DNA of 64,000 nucleotides from Curtobacterium sp. MCBA15_009 (GTDB lineage Bacteria > Actinomycetota > Actinomycetes > Actinomycetales > Microbacteriaceae). The notes under the pieces were generated by a model that saw only the letters and a list, made by a program, of their open reading frames with translations, did not search any database and had not been told where the DNA came from. The stretch is taken from NCBI RefSeq assembly GCF_001864895.1, contig NZ_MJGO01000041.1:1-64000 (forward strand). Reading direction: 5' to 3'. The position numbers and the translations under genes were made by a program. Each line of letters opens with the position of its first letter. The first letter of the stretch is position 1. Shown piece by piece: positions 24,455-35,060 of this stretch.

Positions 24455-24943
24455 TCAGTCGAGGGCGAGGGTCATGTGCACGTCGGCGCGGGCGTACGGG
24501 CTCGGGGCGACCTCGTCGGCGCGCAGGTGCCGGAAGCCGAACGCCTCGTACAGGTGGACCGCGCTGGCGAGCTTCGCGTTGCTCTCGAGGTCGACCCGGT
24601 GCGCCCCGAGCGCACGAGCGCGGTCGAGGGCCGCGGCGATGAGGCGACGGCCGAGCCCGTGCCCTTGGTGCTCGGGGGAGACGGCCATCTTGACGAGCTC
24701 GAAGACACCGGGTGCGGTCGGGGCGATGCCGATGCACCCGACGACCTCGTCGTCGAGACGAGCGACGAACACCGCGCCGCCGGGCTCGACCACGTGGCCG
24801 ACCGGGTCGGCGAGGATCGCACGGTCCGCGTCCTCGAGGGTGAAGTGGCGCGTGACCCAGTCCTCGTTGAGCACGCGGAACGCCTCCGCGTCGGCGGGGC
24901 TCGCGAGGTCGGTGATGGTGACGGTGGGGGTCGCTTCGGTCAT
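24455..24943 (-). CDS. GNAT-family N-acetyltransferase
   Basis: 162-residue acetyltransferase separate from its neighbour. Motif A reads LVKMAVSPEHQGHGLGRRLI, and NAKLASAVHLYEAFGFRHLR is motif B. Start at 24943 has GGAGGA about 8 bases upstream. It is divergent from the LysR gene at 25012, a common regulator-target arrangement, so the LysR protein may control it. Acceptor unknown. Confidence 0.82.
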   Translation of the reverse strand: MTEATPTVTITDLASPADAEAFRVLNEDWVTRHFTLEDADRAILADPVGHVVEPGGAVFVARLDDEVVGCIGIAPTAPGVFELVKMAVSPEHQGHGLGRRLIAAALDRARALGAHRVDLESNAKLASAVHLYEAFGFRHLRADEVAPSPYARADVHMTLALD

Positions 24944-25011
24944 GTCCTGATCCTCCACCGAGCATGGAGTCGCGTCCAATACTCGTTCCGTCGGATCGAT
25001 ACGCTGGGTGC

Positions 25012-25896
25012 ATGGATCACGACCCGGACGTCGACCTCCGCCAGCTCCGTGCGTTCCTGGCCGTCGCCGACGAGCTGCACTTCGGGCGGGCGGCCGACCG
25101 GCTGCACGTCGCGCAGCCGGCCCTGTCCCAGCAGATCCGACGCACCGAGCGTGCACTCGGCGTCGACCTCTTCGTCCGCACGAGCCGGAGCGTCGCGCTC
25201 ACGGCGGCGGGGCGGGTGCTGCACGGACGGGCACGGTCGCTCGTCGAGCAGGCACGCCGGGACCTCGACGAGACGGTCCGGGTCGGCCGCGGCGAGGCCG
25301 GGCGGCTCGACCTCGGCTTCGTGGTGTCGGCGTTGCCGCTCGGGCCGATCGAGCGGGTGCAGGCCTTCCGGGCGCGGTACCCGTCGGTGCGCGTCGAGCT
25401 GACCGAGGGGTACTCGTCGACCCTGCTCGCCCGCATCGTCCGCGGCGAACTCGACCTCGCCGTCGTCCGCGACGCGGACCCCGACCCCGCCGTCCGGCTG
25501 TTGCCGTTCCGCACCGAGGCGTTCCTGGCGGCCGTCCCGCGCGACCACCGCCTCGCCGGGCGGACGGCGATCCGGGGGACCGAGCTCGTCGACGACCCCT
25601 TCGTGTTCTTCCCGGCCGCGGCGGGCTCGCTCGCCACCGAGCGGAACCTCGCCCCGGTCACCGCCGGGGGTCGACGGCCCGTCGTCGTGCAGGAGGCCAC
25701 CACCTGGGCGACCGTCCTGCACCTGGTCGGTGCCGGCCTCGGCGTGACCGTCCTGCCGGAGAGCGCTGCGCTCGCCGCGCCGGACACGGTCGCGCTGCTG
25801 CCCCTGCGGGGGAGCGAGCACCGCAGCGAACTGTCGTGGGCGATGCGCGCCGACGACGACCGCGAGATCCTGCGCAACTTCGTCGACGCCGACTGA
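25012..25896 (+). CDS. LysR-family transcriptional regulator
   Basis: 294-residue LTTR. Winged helix about residues 8-65 (LRQLRAFLAVADELHFGRAA, then QPALSQQIRRTERALG), periplasmic-binding-like effector domain 90-290. The ATG at 25012 is preceded by TACGCT 6 bases upstream and is probably leaderless; the alternative ATG at 24964 would add 16 residues that are not part of the family start. It is divergent from a GNAT gene 69 bases away, its likely target. Effector unknown. Confidence 0.85.
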   Translation: MDHDPDVDLRQLRAFLAVADELHFGRAADRLHVAQPALSQQIRRTERALGVDLFVRTSRSVALTAAGRVLHGRARSLVEQARRDLDETVRVGRGEAGRLDLGFVVSALPLGPIERVQAFRARYPSVRVELTEGYSSTLLARIVRGELDLAVVRDADPDPAVRLLPFRTEAFLAAVPRDHRLAGRTAIRGTELVDDPFVFFPAAAGSLATERNLAPVTAGGRRPVVVQEATTWATVLHLVGAGLGVTVLPESAALAAPDTVALLPLRGSEHRSELSWAMRADDDREILRNFVDAD

Positions 25897-25945
25897 GCAG
25901 GAGACGCCGGGTCGGACGCCGGGTCTCCCACTCGAGAGCAGCAGC
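25893..25945. repeat. GAGCAGGAG intergenic element
   Basis: TGAGCAGGAGACGCCGGGT beginning in the LysR stop codon, then CCGGGTCTCCCACTCGAGAGCA, matching the GAGCAGGAG family at 23603 and 39332. Confidence 0.5.
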
Positions 25946-25952
25946 GGACGGG

Positions 25953-26207
25953 TCAGCCGAGCGCGAGCACCGGCGCACGATGGTCGCCGAGCTCGTCGAC
26001 GGACCACGGCCGCGCGCCCCGCAGCGTGAGCCCGAGCTGCACGAGGACGAAGCCGAAGTGCGGCTCGACGTCCGGGTCCCACGGCCCCTCGACGCCGAGG
26101 CCGAACGCCCCGAGCTCGTCGTCGGCCTCGTCGCGCAGGGTCAGCCGCCAGCGGCCGTCACCGAGTTCCTCGACGACGGCCCAGCGGGCGGTGCCGAAGC
26201 GGCTCAC
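25953..26207 (-). CDS. Small hypothetical protein
   Basis: 84-residue protein with a GTG start at 26207, beginning MSRFGTARWAVVEELGDGRW. Tryptophan-rich beta pattern (RWAVVEE, GRWRLTLRDE, GFVLVQLGL). No known domain. It lies 22 bases downstream of the FBP-domain gene on the same strand and may be cotranscribed. Confidence 0.5.
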   Translation of the reverse strand: MSRFGTARWAVVEELGDGRWRLTLRDEADDELGAFGLGVEGPWDPDVEPHFGFVLVQLGLTLRGARPWSVDELGDHRAPVLALG

Positions 26208-26229
26208 GCGGCCACGGTGCCGATCCGGC

Positions 26230-26712
26230 TCAGGCCGTCTTCATGATGTCGGCGGTGAAGTTCTGCACCCGCTGGAGCAGGGCCTCACCGCGCATCGCGA
26301 TCGTCGCGGGCGGGTTGAGGTGCGGCGGCGCGGTGCGGATGAGCATCGAGCAGCCGAGGTCCTCGCAGATGTACGAGCCGATGGTGTTCCCGTTCCGGCC
26401 GGACTCGCCGGCACGTGCCGCCGAGAAGAGGCGCACCTGGGTGGCCGGCTGCGGGGAGTGGCAGAACGAGCACATCGCGGCGATGCCGGCGCGCAACGAC
26501 CCACCGGCCGAGCGGACGACGATCCCGACGGGGCGGTCGTCGATCCAGGAGACGATGTAGCCGCGGCGAGCGGCCTGCGGGTCACGCCAGCCCAGGAACT
26601 CGCGTTCGTCCCAGAGCATCTCGTGCAGGCCGGGGATCGGCAGCTGCGCGAGCTCGTCGGGGGTGGCGTTCACGAACGACGATCGGATGTCGGCTTCGGT
26701 CAGTGGCTTCAC
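26230..26712 (-). CDS. FBP-domain zinc-finger protein
   Basis: 160-residue protein. The C-terminal FBP domain has a treble-clef-like zinc site Cys81/Cys84 (CSFCHS) and Cys116/Cys121 (CEDLGC). This family was named from a fibronectin-binding protein, but its bacterial members look cytosolic; one actinobacterial homolog controls ribosomal or translation-related function in recalled literature, so treat as unknown. The GTG at 26712 follows TACAGT by 9 bases (leaderless type). Its 3' end faces the small gene at 25953. Confidence 0.72.
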   Translation of the reverse strand: MKPLTEADIRSSFVNATPDELAQLPIPGLHEMLWDEREFLGWRDPQAARRGYIVSWIDDRPVGIVVRSAGGSLRAGIAAMCSFCHSPQPATQVRLFSAARAGESGRNGNTIGSYICEDLGCSMLIRTAPPHLNPPATIAMRGEALLQRVQNFTADIMKTA

Positions 26713-26752
26713 GGTGCGACCACTGTATGCCTCGCCCCCGACAGCGCGCTGC

Positions 26753-26920
26753 TCAGGACGGGCGCGTCGGTGTGGGTGCTGTCTCGGATCGCCTGCGGTG
26801 GCGCTCGGTCAGGACGGGCGCGTCGGTGTGGGTGCTGTCTCGGATCGCCTGTGGTGGCGCTCGGTCAGGACGGGCGCGTCGGTGTGGGTGCTGTCTCGGA
26901 TCGCCCGCGGTGGCGCTCGG
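26753..26920. repeat. 56-bp tandem repeat, three copies
   Basis: Three almost identical 56-base units starting at 26753, 26809 and 26865, each TCAGGACGGGCGCGTCGGTG then GTGGGTGCTGTCTCGGATCG; a fourth partial unit begins at 26921, where its TCA is the stop codon of the M56 gene. Fifty-six is not a multiple of 3, so it does not encode a repeating protein. Confidence 0.95.
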
Positions 26921-27658
26921 TCAGGACAGGCGGGAGGCGCGGATCGCCCCGAGCGCACCCGTCCCGTCCGCCACCAGCACCGCCCGGCGCAGGGCGTCGC
27001 GTCCGACGCGACGGGCCGCGGCGTCGTCGGCTGCGAACTCGACGAGCACGCGCGTCGAGCGCGCCATGGCGCGCGCGCCCGGCACCCACGGGACCGCACG
27101 CTCGATCGATTCGGCGACCCCGACCGCGATCGCGTGGTGCTGGGTCAGGTGGGCGCGTTCGTGGGCGACCACGGCCTCCAGTTCGTCCGTGCGCAACCGG
27201 TCTGCCAAGCCGGTGCTGACGAGCACGCCACCGCTCCGACCGGGCACGGCGCACGCCAGTGCGTGGTCCGCCTCGACCACGGCGACGGGCGTGCCGTCGA
27301 TCTCGCGGTGCGGCGCGACACCGGAGCGCATCGCCCGACGGACGGCCTCGTGTTCGGGGCCGGGGCGCACCCGGACCGCGACGACGAACGCGAGCACCGC
27401 GAGCACGGCGACGCCGACGTTGAAGCCGTGGGTGGGCGACCCGTCTCCGCCCAGGAGGTCGGTGACCGGACGGTCCGCGACCACGACGAGGGCGATGCCG
27501 ACGACGAAGCCGACCACGCCGAGCAGGACGGCGACGGACCAGCACACCAGGGCGGTCCGCGGCCGGTCGATCGTCCAGGCGGACCGGGTCAGCACCCGCG
27601 GCGCGAACACGACGACCAGCAGGGCGAGGACGACGAGCACGATGCCGGTGACGACCAC
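26921..27658 (-). CDS. M56-family membrane metallopeptidase (BlaR1-like)
   Basis: 245-residue membrane protease. Helices about residues 4-20 and 36-60 and 79-98 surround the catalytic region HERAH at 166-170 (HExxH) with Glu207 as the third zinc ligand in VEFAAD. It lacks a BlaR1-type beta-lactam sensor domain. The GTG at 27658 lies 14 bases after the stop of the BlaI gene, so the two form a BlaI-M56 pair. The family couples membrane signal to cleavage of the repressor. The 3' end is embedded in the 56-bp tandem repeat, whose first copy provides the stop. Confidence 0.85.
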   Translation of the reverse strand: MVVTGIVLVVLALLVVVFAPRVLTRSAWTIDRPRTALVCWSVAVLLGVVGFVVGIALVVVADRPVTDLLGGDGSPTHGFNVGVAVLAVLAFVVAVRVRPGPEHEAVRRAMRSGVAPHREIDGTPVAVVEADHALACAVPGRSGGVLVSTGLADRLRTDELEAVVAHERAHLTQHHAIAVGVAESIERAVPWVPGARAMARSTRVLVEFAADDAAARRVGRDALRRAVLVADGTGALGAIRASRLS

Positions 27659-27671
27659 GGTGCAGTGCCGG

Positions 27672-28046
27672 TCAGGAGCGGGCGCGGGCGTCGAGCGCGC
27701 GGCGCAGGGCCTCGAGGTCGTCGGAGGCGAGCGAACCCGTGAAGCGCAGCAGTGCGGCCTCGCGGTCGGACGAGGCGGCGAGCGCACTCGACATGAGCGA
27801 GGCGGTCTGCTCGTCGCGGCTGTGCACGGCACGGAAGGTCAGGGGAGCGTCGTCGTGCTGCTCCCGTTCCACCTGGCCCTTGCGCCCGAGCCGGTCGAGC
27901 ACGGTGAGGACGGTCGTCAGCGCGGGGCGGGGCTCCGGGAACGCGTCGAGCACCTGGCGTGCGGTGAGCCCGGCATCGGCGGAGCGGAGCGCGTCGAGCA
28001 CCGCCTGCTCCAGCTGCCCACGGGGGCGCGATCGTTGTCCGGCCAT
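27672..28046 (-). CDS. blaI: BlaI/MecI-family transcriptional regulator
   Basis: 124-residue winged-helix repressor. LEQAVLDALRSADAGLTARQ then VLTVLDRLGRKGQVER is the family's N-terminal DNA-binding region, followed by a C-terminal dimerisation helix. TAGAAT 6 bases before the ATG suggests a leaderless message. A CTACGAGATGTCGAAG dyad (28056-28071, 14 of 16 symmetrical) lies immediately upstream and is a plausible autoregulatory site. Paired with the M56 protease, which may inactivate it when cell-wall or protein stress is sensed. Actual inducer unknown. Confidence 0.82.
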   Translation of the reverse strand: MAGQRSRPRGQLEQAVLDALRSADAGLTARQVLDAFPEPRPALTTVLTVLDRLGRKGQVEREQHDDAPLTFRAVHSRDEQTASLMSSALAASSDREAALLRFTGSLASDDLEALRRALDARARS

Positions 28047-28055
28047 CCCCGCATT

Positions 28056-28071
28056 CTACGAGATGTCGAAG
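28056..28071. promoter_or_regulatory. Candidate BlaI operator
   Basis: CTACGAGATGTCGAAG is nearly palindromic (CTACGA..TCGAAG, two mismatched pairs) and overlaps the TAGAAT -10 region of the BlaI gene. Its TACGA/TCGA core resembles the TACA/TGTA-type sites bound by BlaI-family factors. Confidence 0.4.
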
Positions 28072-28149
28072 GCCCGGCCCCGACACACGCCCGTAACGCG
28101 GCCTCGCTATGCTCGTCGGCGGACAACTGAACACACCGGCCGCTCATCC

Positions 28150-28366
28150 GTCGCGGGAGACGCCGTGCACGTGCCCCCGGGCACGCCGTGCCCTCGGGCG
28201 CACGCACGGCACCGAAGGAGCAATCCCCCCGTCAATCTCTCAGGTCCCACACCGCAGCGGACAGGCCACTCTGAAAAGCAGACGCTCGGTCGTCTCGCCC
28301 ACGGTGAAAGCCGCCGGACCTCACGGGCCGCGGTGAAACTCTCAGGCCCATGACAGAGGGGGAGTT
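28150..28366 (+). ncRNA. Tandem glycine riboswitch
   Basis: Two glycine aptamers in a row before the gcvT start. Aptamer 1 (about 28150-28275) has GGGAGA, GGCACCGAAGGAGCAAT, the conserved AATCTCTCAGGTCCC turn and GGACAGGCCACTCTG. Aptamer 2 (about 28276-28366) has GCCCACGGTGAAAGCC and GGTGAAACTCTCAGGCCCA, then GACAGAGGGGGA. Known gcvT riboswitches have this two-aptamer form and activate the operon when glycine is high. The exact expression platform is not resolved; 50 bases separate the aptamers from the ATG. Confidence 0.9.
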
Positions 28367-28415
28367 CCACCCGGCGATCGTCGCCGGGTCCTGTCGATGC
28401 CAGGAGAACTCCGCC

Positions 28416-29546
28416 ATGAGTCCGTCCCCGTTGCGATCCTCACCGCTCGAAGCCGCGCACGAAGCCGCCGGTGCCACGTTCACCGACTTCGCCGGCTACC
28501 GCATGCCCGTCCGGTACTCGTCCGACCTCGCCGAGCACCACGCGGTGCGCTCGGCCGCCGGCGTGTTCGACCTGTCGCACATGGCCGAGGTCGGGGTGAC
28601 CGGCCCCGAGGCGGTCGCGTTCCTCGACCACGCGCTCGCCGGCTCCTTCGGCGCGATGCCGGTCGGCCGCGCGAAGTACTCGCTCCTGCTCGCGGACGAC
28701 GGCGGGATCCTCGACGACCTCGTCGTGTACCGCACGGACACGGACGTCTTCCTCGTCGTCGCCAACGCGTCGAACCGCGACGTCGCGGTCGCGGCGTTGC
28801 AGGAGCGCAGCAGCGGGTTCGACGTCGAGGTCTCCGACGACTCCGACACCACCGCGCTCGTCGCGATCCAGGGCCCCGCCGCCGCCGGCACGCTCGACGC
28901 CCTCGTGGTCGCCGACCGCCTGCAGCCGGAGACCCCGCTCGACGAGCTCGGCTACTACCGCGCCCTGCACGCGCTGTTCGACGGCGCCGAGGTCCTCGTC
29001 GCCCGCACCGGGTACACCGGCGAGGACGGCTTCGAGCTGTACGTCGACCCGACGGTCGCCGGCACCCTGTGGGACGCCCTGCTCGAGGCCGGTGCCGACC
29101 GTGGTGTCGTCCCCGCCGGGCTGGCAGCACGCGACACCCTGCGCCTCGAGGCCGGCATGCCGCTCTACGGGCACGAGCTCGGCACCGACGTCCGTCCGGC
29201 ACAGGCCGGGCTCGGCCGGGTCGTGGCGAAGGACGGCGACTTCGTCGGTGCCGCCGGGGTGACCCCCGCCGAGGACGCCCGCGTGCTCACCGGCCTGGTG
29301 ACCGAGGGTCGCCGCGCACCCCGCGCCGGGTACGACGTCGTGCTCGACGGCACGGTCGTCGGCACCGTCACCTCCGGGGCGCTCTCGCCGACGCTCGGGC
29401 ACCCCGTCGCCATGGCCTACGTCGACCCGGCCGCGCTCGCCGCGGTGTCCGACGGGGGACAGGTCCTGCACATCGACGTCCGCGGTACGGCCATCCCCAG
29501 CGCCGTCACCGCGTTCCCCTTCTACCGCCGCGCCACGAAAGGCTGA
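28416..29546 (+). CDS. gcvT: Glycine cleavage system aminomethyltransferase (T protein)
   Basis: 376-residue T protein, transferring the aminomethyl carbon from the lipoyl arm to tetrahydrofolate and releasing ammonia. Seen: N-terminal [48 protein letters not shown] and [17 protein letters not shown], all standard T-protein segments. The ATG at 28416 has AGGAGA 8 bases upstream. First gene of the glycine-riboswitch operon with gcvH 4 bases downstream. Confidence 0.95.
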   Translation: MSPSPLRSSPLEAAHEAAGATFTDFAGYRMPVRYSSDLAEHHAVRSAAGVFDLSHMAEVGVTGPEAVAFLDHALAGSFGAMPVGRAKYSLLLADDGGILDDLVVYRTDTDVFLVVANASNRDVAVAALQERSSGFDVEVSDDSDTTALVAIQGPAAAGTLDALVVADRLQPETPLDELGYYRALHALFDGAEVLVARTGYTGEDGFELYVDPTVAGTLWDALLEAGADRGVVPAGLAARDTLRLEAGMPLYGHELGTDVRPAQAGLGRVVAKDGDFVGAAGVTPAEDARVLTGLVTEGRRAPRAGYDVVLDGTVVGTVTSGALSPTLGHPVAMAYVDPAALAAVSDGGQVLHIDVRGTAIPSAVTAFPFYRRATKG

Positions 29547-29550
29547 AGCC

Positions 29551-29924
29551 ATGACCGACCAGACCGCACTGCAGTACACCGCCGACCACGAGTGGCTGCT
29601 CGTCGAGGGCGACACCGTCACCGTCGGCATCACCGACCACGCCGCCGAGCAGCTGGGGGACGTCGTCTTCGTCGAGCTCCCCGCCGTCGGCACGGCGACC
29701 ACCGCCGGCGAGCAGATCGGCGAGATCGAGTCGACCAAGAGCGTCGGCGAACTGTTCGCACCGATCGAGGGCGAGGTCGTCGCGATCAACGACGCCGTCG
29801 TCGACGCCCCGGACACCGTCAACCACGACCCGTTCGGCACCGGCTGGCTCGTGAAGATCAAGGTCGAGGGCACGTCCTTCCCCGAGGACCTCATGGACCA
29901 CGACGCGTACCGGGCCTCCATCGC

Positions 29925-29928
<4 letters not shown>
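29551..29928 (+). CDS. gcvH: Glycine cleavage system H protein
   Basis: 125-residue lipoyl carrier. Lys63 in [13 protein letters not shown] is the lipoylation site; [18 protein letters not shown] and [13 protein letters not shown] are the surrounding beta segments. It shuttles the aminomethyl group between P, T and L proteins. The stop codon overlaps the gcvP start (ATGA). No lipoamide dehydrogenase is in the window. Confidence 0.95.
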
Positions 29929-32846
<2,918 letters not shown>

Positions 32847-32868
32847 CCGGTGTCGCCTGACCGTGTCG

Positions 32869-32898
32869 TGCCCCGTCCGGACCACTCCGGGCGGGGCA
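32869..32898 (+). terminator. Terminator of the gcv operon
   Basis: TGCCCCGTCCGGA-CCAC-TCCGGGCGGGGCA, a 13-bp stem with a single G-T pair and 4-base loop, 22 bases after the gcvP stop. Confidence 0.65.
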
Positions 32899-33208
32899 TG
32901 ACCGCGTCCGGGGGAGTACGGTCGGGGCTGGCCGACTCCCCGCCGGTGGGCCGTTCCCGGACAGGTGTCGCTTGCACAAGGTGGTGCTGGAGCGCAACGA
33001 TGTCGATGCAGATGCAACAAAGTCGCGGTTGCTCCCGACGGGCGCGCGAATCTTGCATCCTCCCGCAACGATCGTGCAAGTTGGTTACCGGCTTGTAACC
33101 GATCGCCCCAGGGTTTGGAGGGTCCTCCCGTCCTTGCCTACAGTGCAAGGGTCAAACGCGCCGGGCGACACCGCTGTGCCCTGCGCGTCCCATGCACCAG
33201 GAGGAACC
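32899..33208 (+). promoter_or_regulatory. Promoter/operator region of the first peptide transporter
   Basis: 310 bases without a gene. It contains a good promoter, TTGGAG at 33115 and TACAGT at 33139 spaced 18 bases, overlapped by an inverted repeat CCTTGC-N7-GCAAGG (33132-33150). Further TTGCA/TGCAA half-sites lie at 32972, 33013, 33053 and 33075, and GGTTAC-CGGCTT-GTAACC at 33083-33100 is a second dyad. Such clustering suggests binding by a regulator. AGGAGGAACC at 33200 is the ribosome site for the TTG start. Confidence 0.55.
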
Positions 33209-34834
33209 TTGATCAAGAAGCGCGCCGGGCTCGCAGCCCTCGCCGTGCTCGGGGCCACAGCACTCGCCCTGACCGCCTGCTCCAGCAACAACAACAACGG
33301 AGGTGGCTCCGGGGCGGCGAACGCGTCGGGCATCGTCACCACCAACGGCAGCGAGCCGCAGAACCCCCTCATCCCGTCGAACACCACCGAGACCGGTGGC
33401 GGCAAGATCATCGACTCGCTCTTCGAGGGCCTCGTCTCGTACGACGCCGACGGCAAGCCGGTCAACGAGGTCGCGAAGAGCATCGACACCGATGACTCGA
33501 AGACCTTCGACATCACGCTGAACACGAACTACACGTTCACGAACGGCGAGAAGGTCACCGCGGAGTCCTTCACGAAGGCGTGGGACTGGGCTGCCCAGTA
33601 CTCCAACAAGCAGAGCGCGAGCTACTTCTTCGAGAACATCGAGGGGTTCAACGCCGAGAAGGACTCGGAGCTCACCGGCCTCAAGGTCGTGGACGACGAC
33701 GAGTTCACCGTCACGCTGAAGTCGGCGCAGTCGGACTTCCCGCTGTCGCTCGGCTACACGGCCTTCGTGCCGCTGCCCTCGGCCTTCTACGACGACACCA
33801 AGGCCTTCGGTGAGAACCCGATCGGCAACGGCCCGTACAAGCTCGACGGCAAGTCCGCCTGGACCCACAACCAGTCGATCAAGCTGGTCACCAACAAGGA
33901 CTACGAGGGCAAGCGCAAGCCGAAGAACGGTGGTCTGACGATCACGTTCTACACCTCGCAGGACACCGCCTACGCCGACGCGCAGGGCGGCAACCTCGAC
34001 GTCCTCGACGCCGTGCCGGACAGCGCCTTCCAGACGTACAAGTCCGACTTCCCGGACTCGAACGTCAACCAGCCGGCCGCGATCTTCCAGGGCATCTACC
34101 TGCCCTACTACCTCGACCACTGGAAGGGCGAGGAAGGCAAGCTCCGCCGCGAGGCCGTCTCGATGGCCATCAACCGCAAGGAGATCACCGACAAGATCTT
34201 CGACGGCACCCGCACCCCGGCCAAGGACTTCACGTCCCCGGTCATCGCCGGCTGGAACGGCGACCTCGAGGGCTCGGACGTCCTGGACTACAACGCCGAC
34301 GAGGCGAAGAAGCTCTGGAAGCAGGCCGACGAGATCTCGCCGTACAACGACACCCTCACCATCTCGTACAACGCTGACGGCGGCCACGAGGCATGGGTGA
34401 CCGCGGTCACGAACTCGATCGCCAGCACGCTGGGCATCAAGGCCGAGGGCAACGCGATCCCGACGTTCCAGGAAGCGCTGGACATCCAGACGAACGACAA
34501 GCTCAAGGGCGGCAGCCGCACCGGTTGGCAGGCGGACTACCCGTCGCTGTACAACTTCCTCGGCCCGACCATGGGTGAGGGCTCGTCGAGCAACTACGCG
34601 CGCTACGACTCCAAGGAGTACAACGAGCTGCTCGCCAAGGGCCGTTCGTCCGCGACCGTCGAAGAGGGCAACAAGGTCTTCGACCAGGCTCAGGAGCTCC
34701 TGTTCCAGGACCTGCCGGAGATCCCGCTCTGGTACTCCAACGTGACCGGTGTCTGGAACGCCGACAACGTGTCGAACGTCAAGTTCGGCTGGAACTCGGT
34801 GCCGCTGTACTACGACATCGAGGTCAAGAACTGA
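33209..34834 (+). CDS. Peptide ABC transporter substrate-binding lipoprotein
   Basis: 541-residue extracellular solute-binding protein of the SBP_bac_5 (Dpp/Opp) family. The TTG start is favoured because AGGAGG sits 6 bases ahead and gives a short signal peptide; earlier in-frame starts at 32972 have no ribosome site. Lipobox LTACSS with Cys24, followed by an Asn-rich linker. Body motifs: FEGLVSYDADGKPVNEVA, PIGNGPYKLDG, FDGTRTPAKDF and GRSSATVEEGNKVF. It is separated from its permease genes by a hairpin region. Confidence 0.88.
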   Translation: MIKKRAGLAALAVLGATALALTACSSNNNNGGGSGAANASGIVTTNGSEPQNPLIPSNTTETGGGKIIDSLFEGLVSYDADGKPVNEVAKSIDTDDSKTFDITLNTNYTFTNGEKVTAESFTKAWDWAAQYSNKQSASYFFENIEGFNAEKDSELTGLKVVDDDEFTVTLKSAQSDFPLSLGYTAFVPLPSAFYDDTKAFGENPIGNGPYKLDGKSAWTHNQSIKLVTNKDYEGKRKPKNGGLTITFYTSQDTAYADAQGGNLDVLDAVPDSAFQTYKSDFPDSNVNQPAAIFQGIYLPYYLDHWKGEEGKLRREAVSMAINRKEITDKIFDGTRTPAKDFTSPVIAGWNGDLEGSDVLDYNADEAKKLWKQADEISPYNDTLTISYNADGGHEAWVTAVTNSIASTLGIKAEGNAIPTFQEALDIQTNDKLKGGSRTGWQADYPSLYNFLGPTMGEGSSSNYARYDSKEYNELLAKGRSSATVEEGNKVFDQAQELLFQDLPEIPLWYSNVTGVWNADNVSNVKFGWNSVPLYYDIEVKN

Positions 34835-34838
34835 TCTA

Positions 34839-34927
34839 GGTCTCCTCGAGACCGAACGCGGAGCAGGTATCCTGCTCCGCGACCACCGGACGGGGGTTCG
34901 GGGACCACACAGGTCTCCGAACCCCCG
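34839..34927 (+). terminator. Three consecutive hairpins between SBP and permease genes
   Basis: GGTCTC-CTC-GAGACC (34839-34853), CGCGGAGCAGG-TAT-CCTGCTCCGCG (34857-34881, 11-bp perfect stem) and CGGGGGTTCG...CGAACCCCCG (34891-34927) stacked within 90 bases. They probably slow or stop transcription past the binding protein so it is made in excess over the permeases, and may protect its mRNA. Confidence 0.7.
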
Positions 34928-35060
34928 TACCTCGGCGGCAACACCTTCCCCCACAACGCGGGCGCCGTCGCCCGCACCGGACACCCGTGCCGACCCTCGG
35001 ACCGTCCACCCCACACGACATGAACCTGATCGACATCGCTCCGGACCGGGCAGGGATCTG

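Noticed and set aside
26663-26950. ORF with repeating WVLSRIACGGARSG
   Set aside because: Created by the 56-base tandem repeat, which is not a multiple of three and gives different frames each copy.
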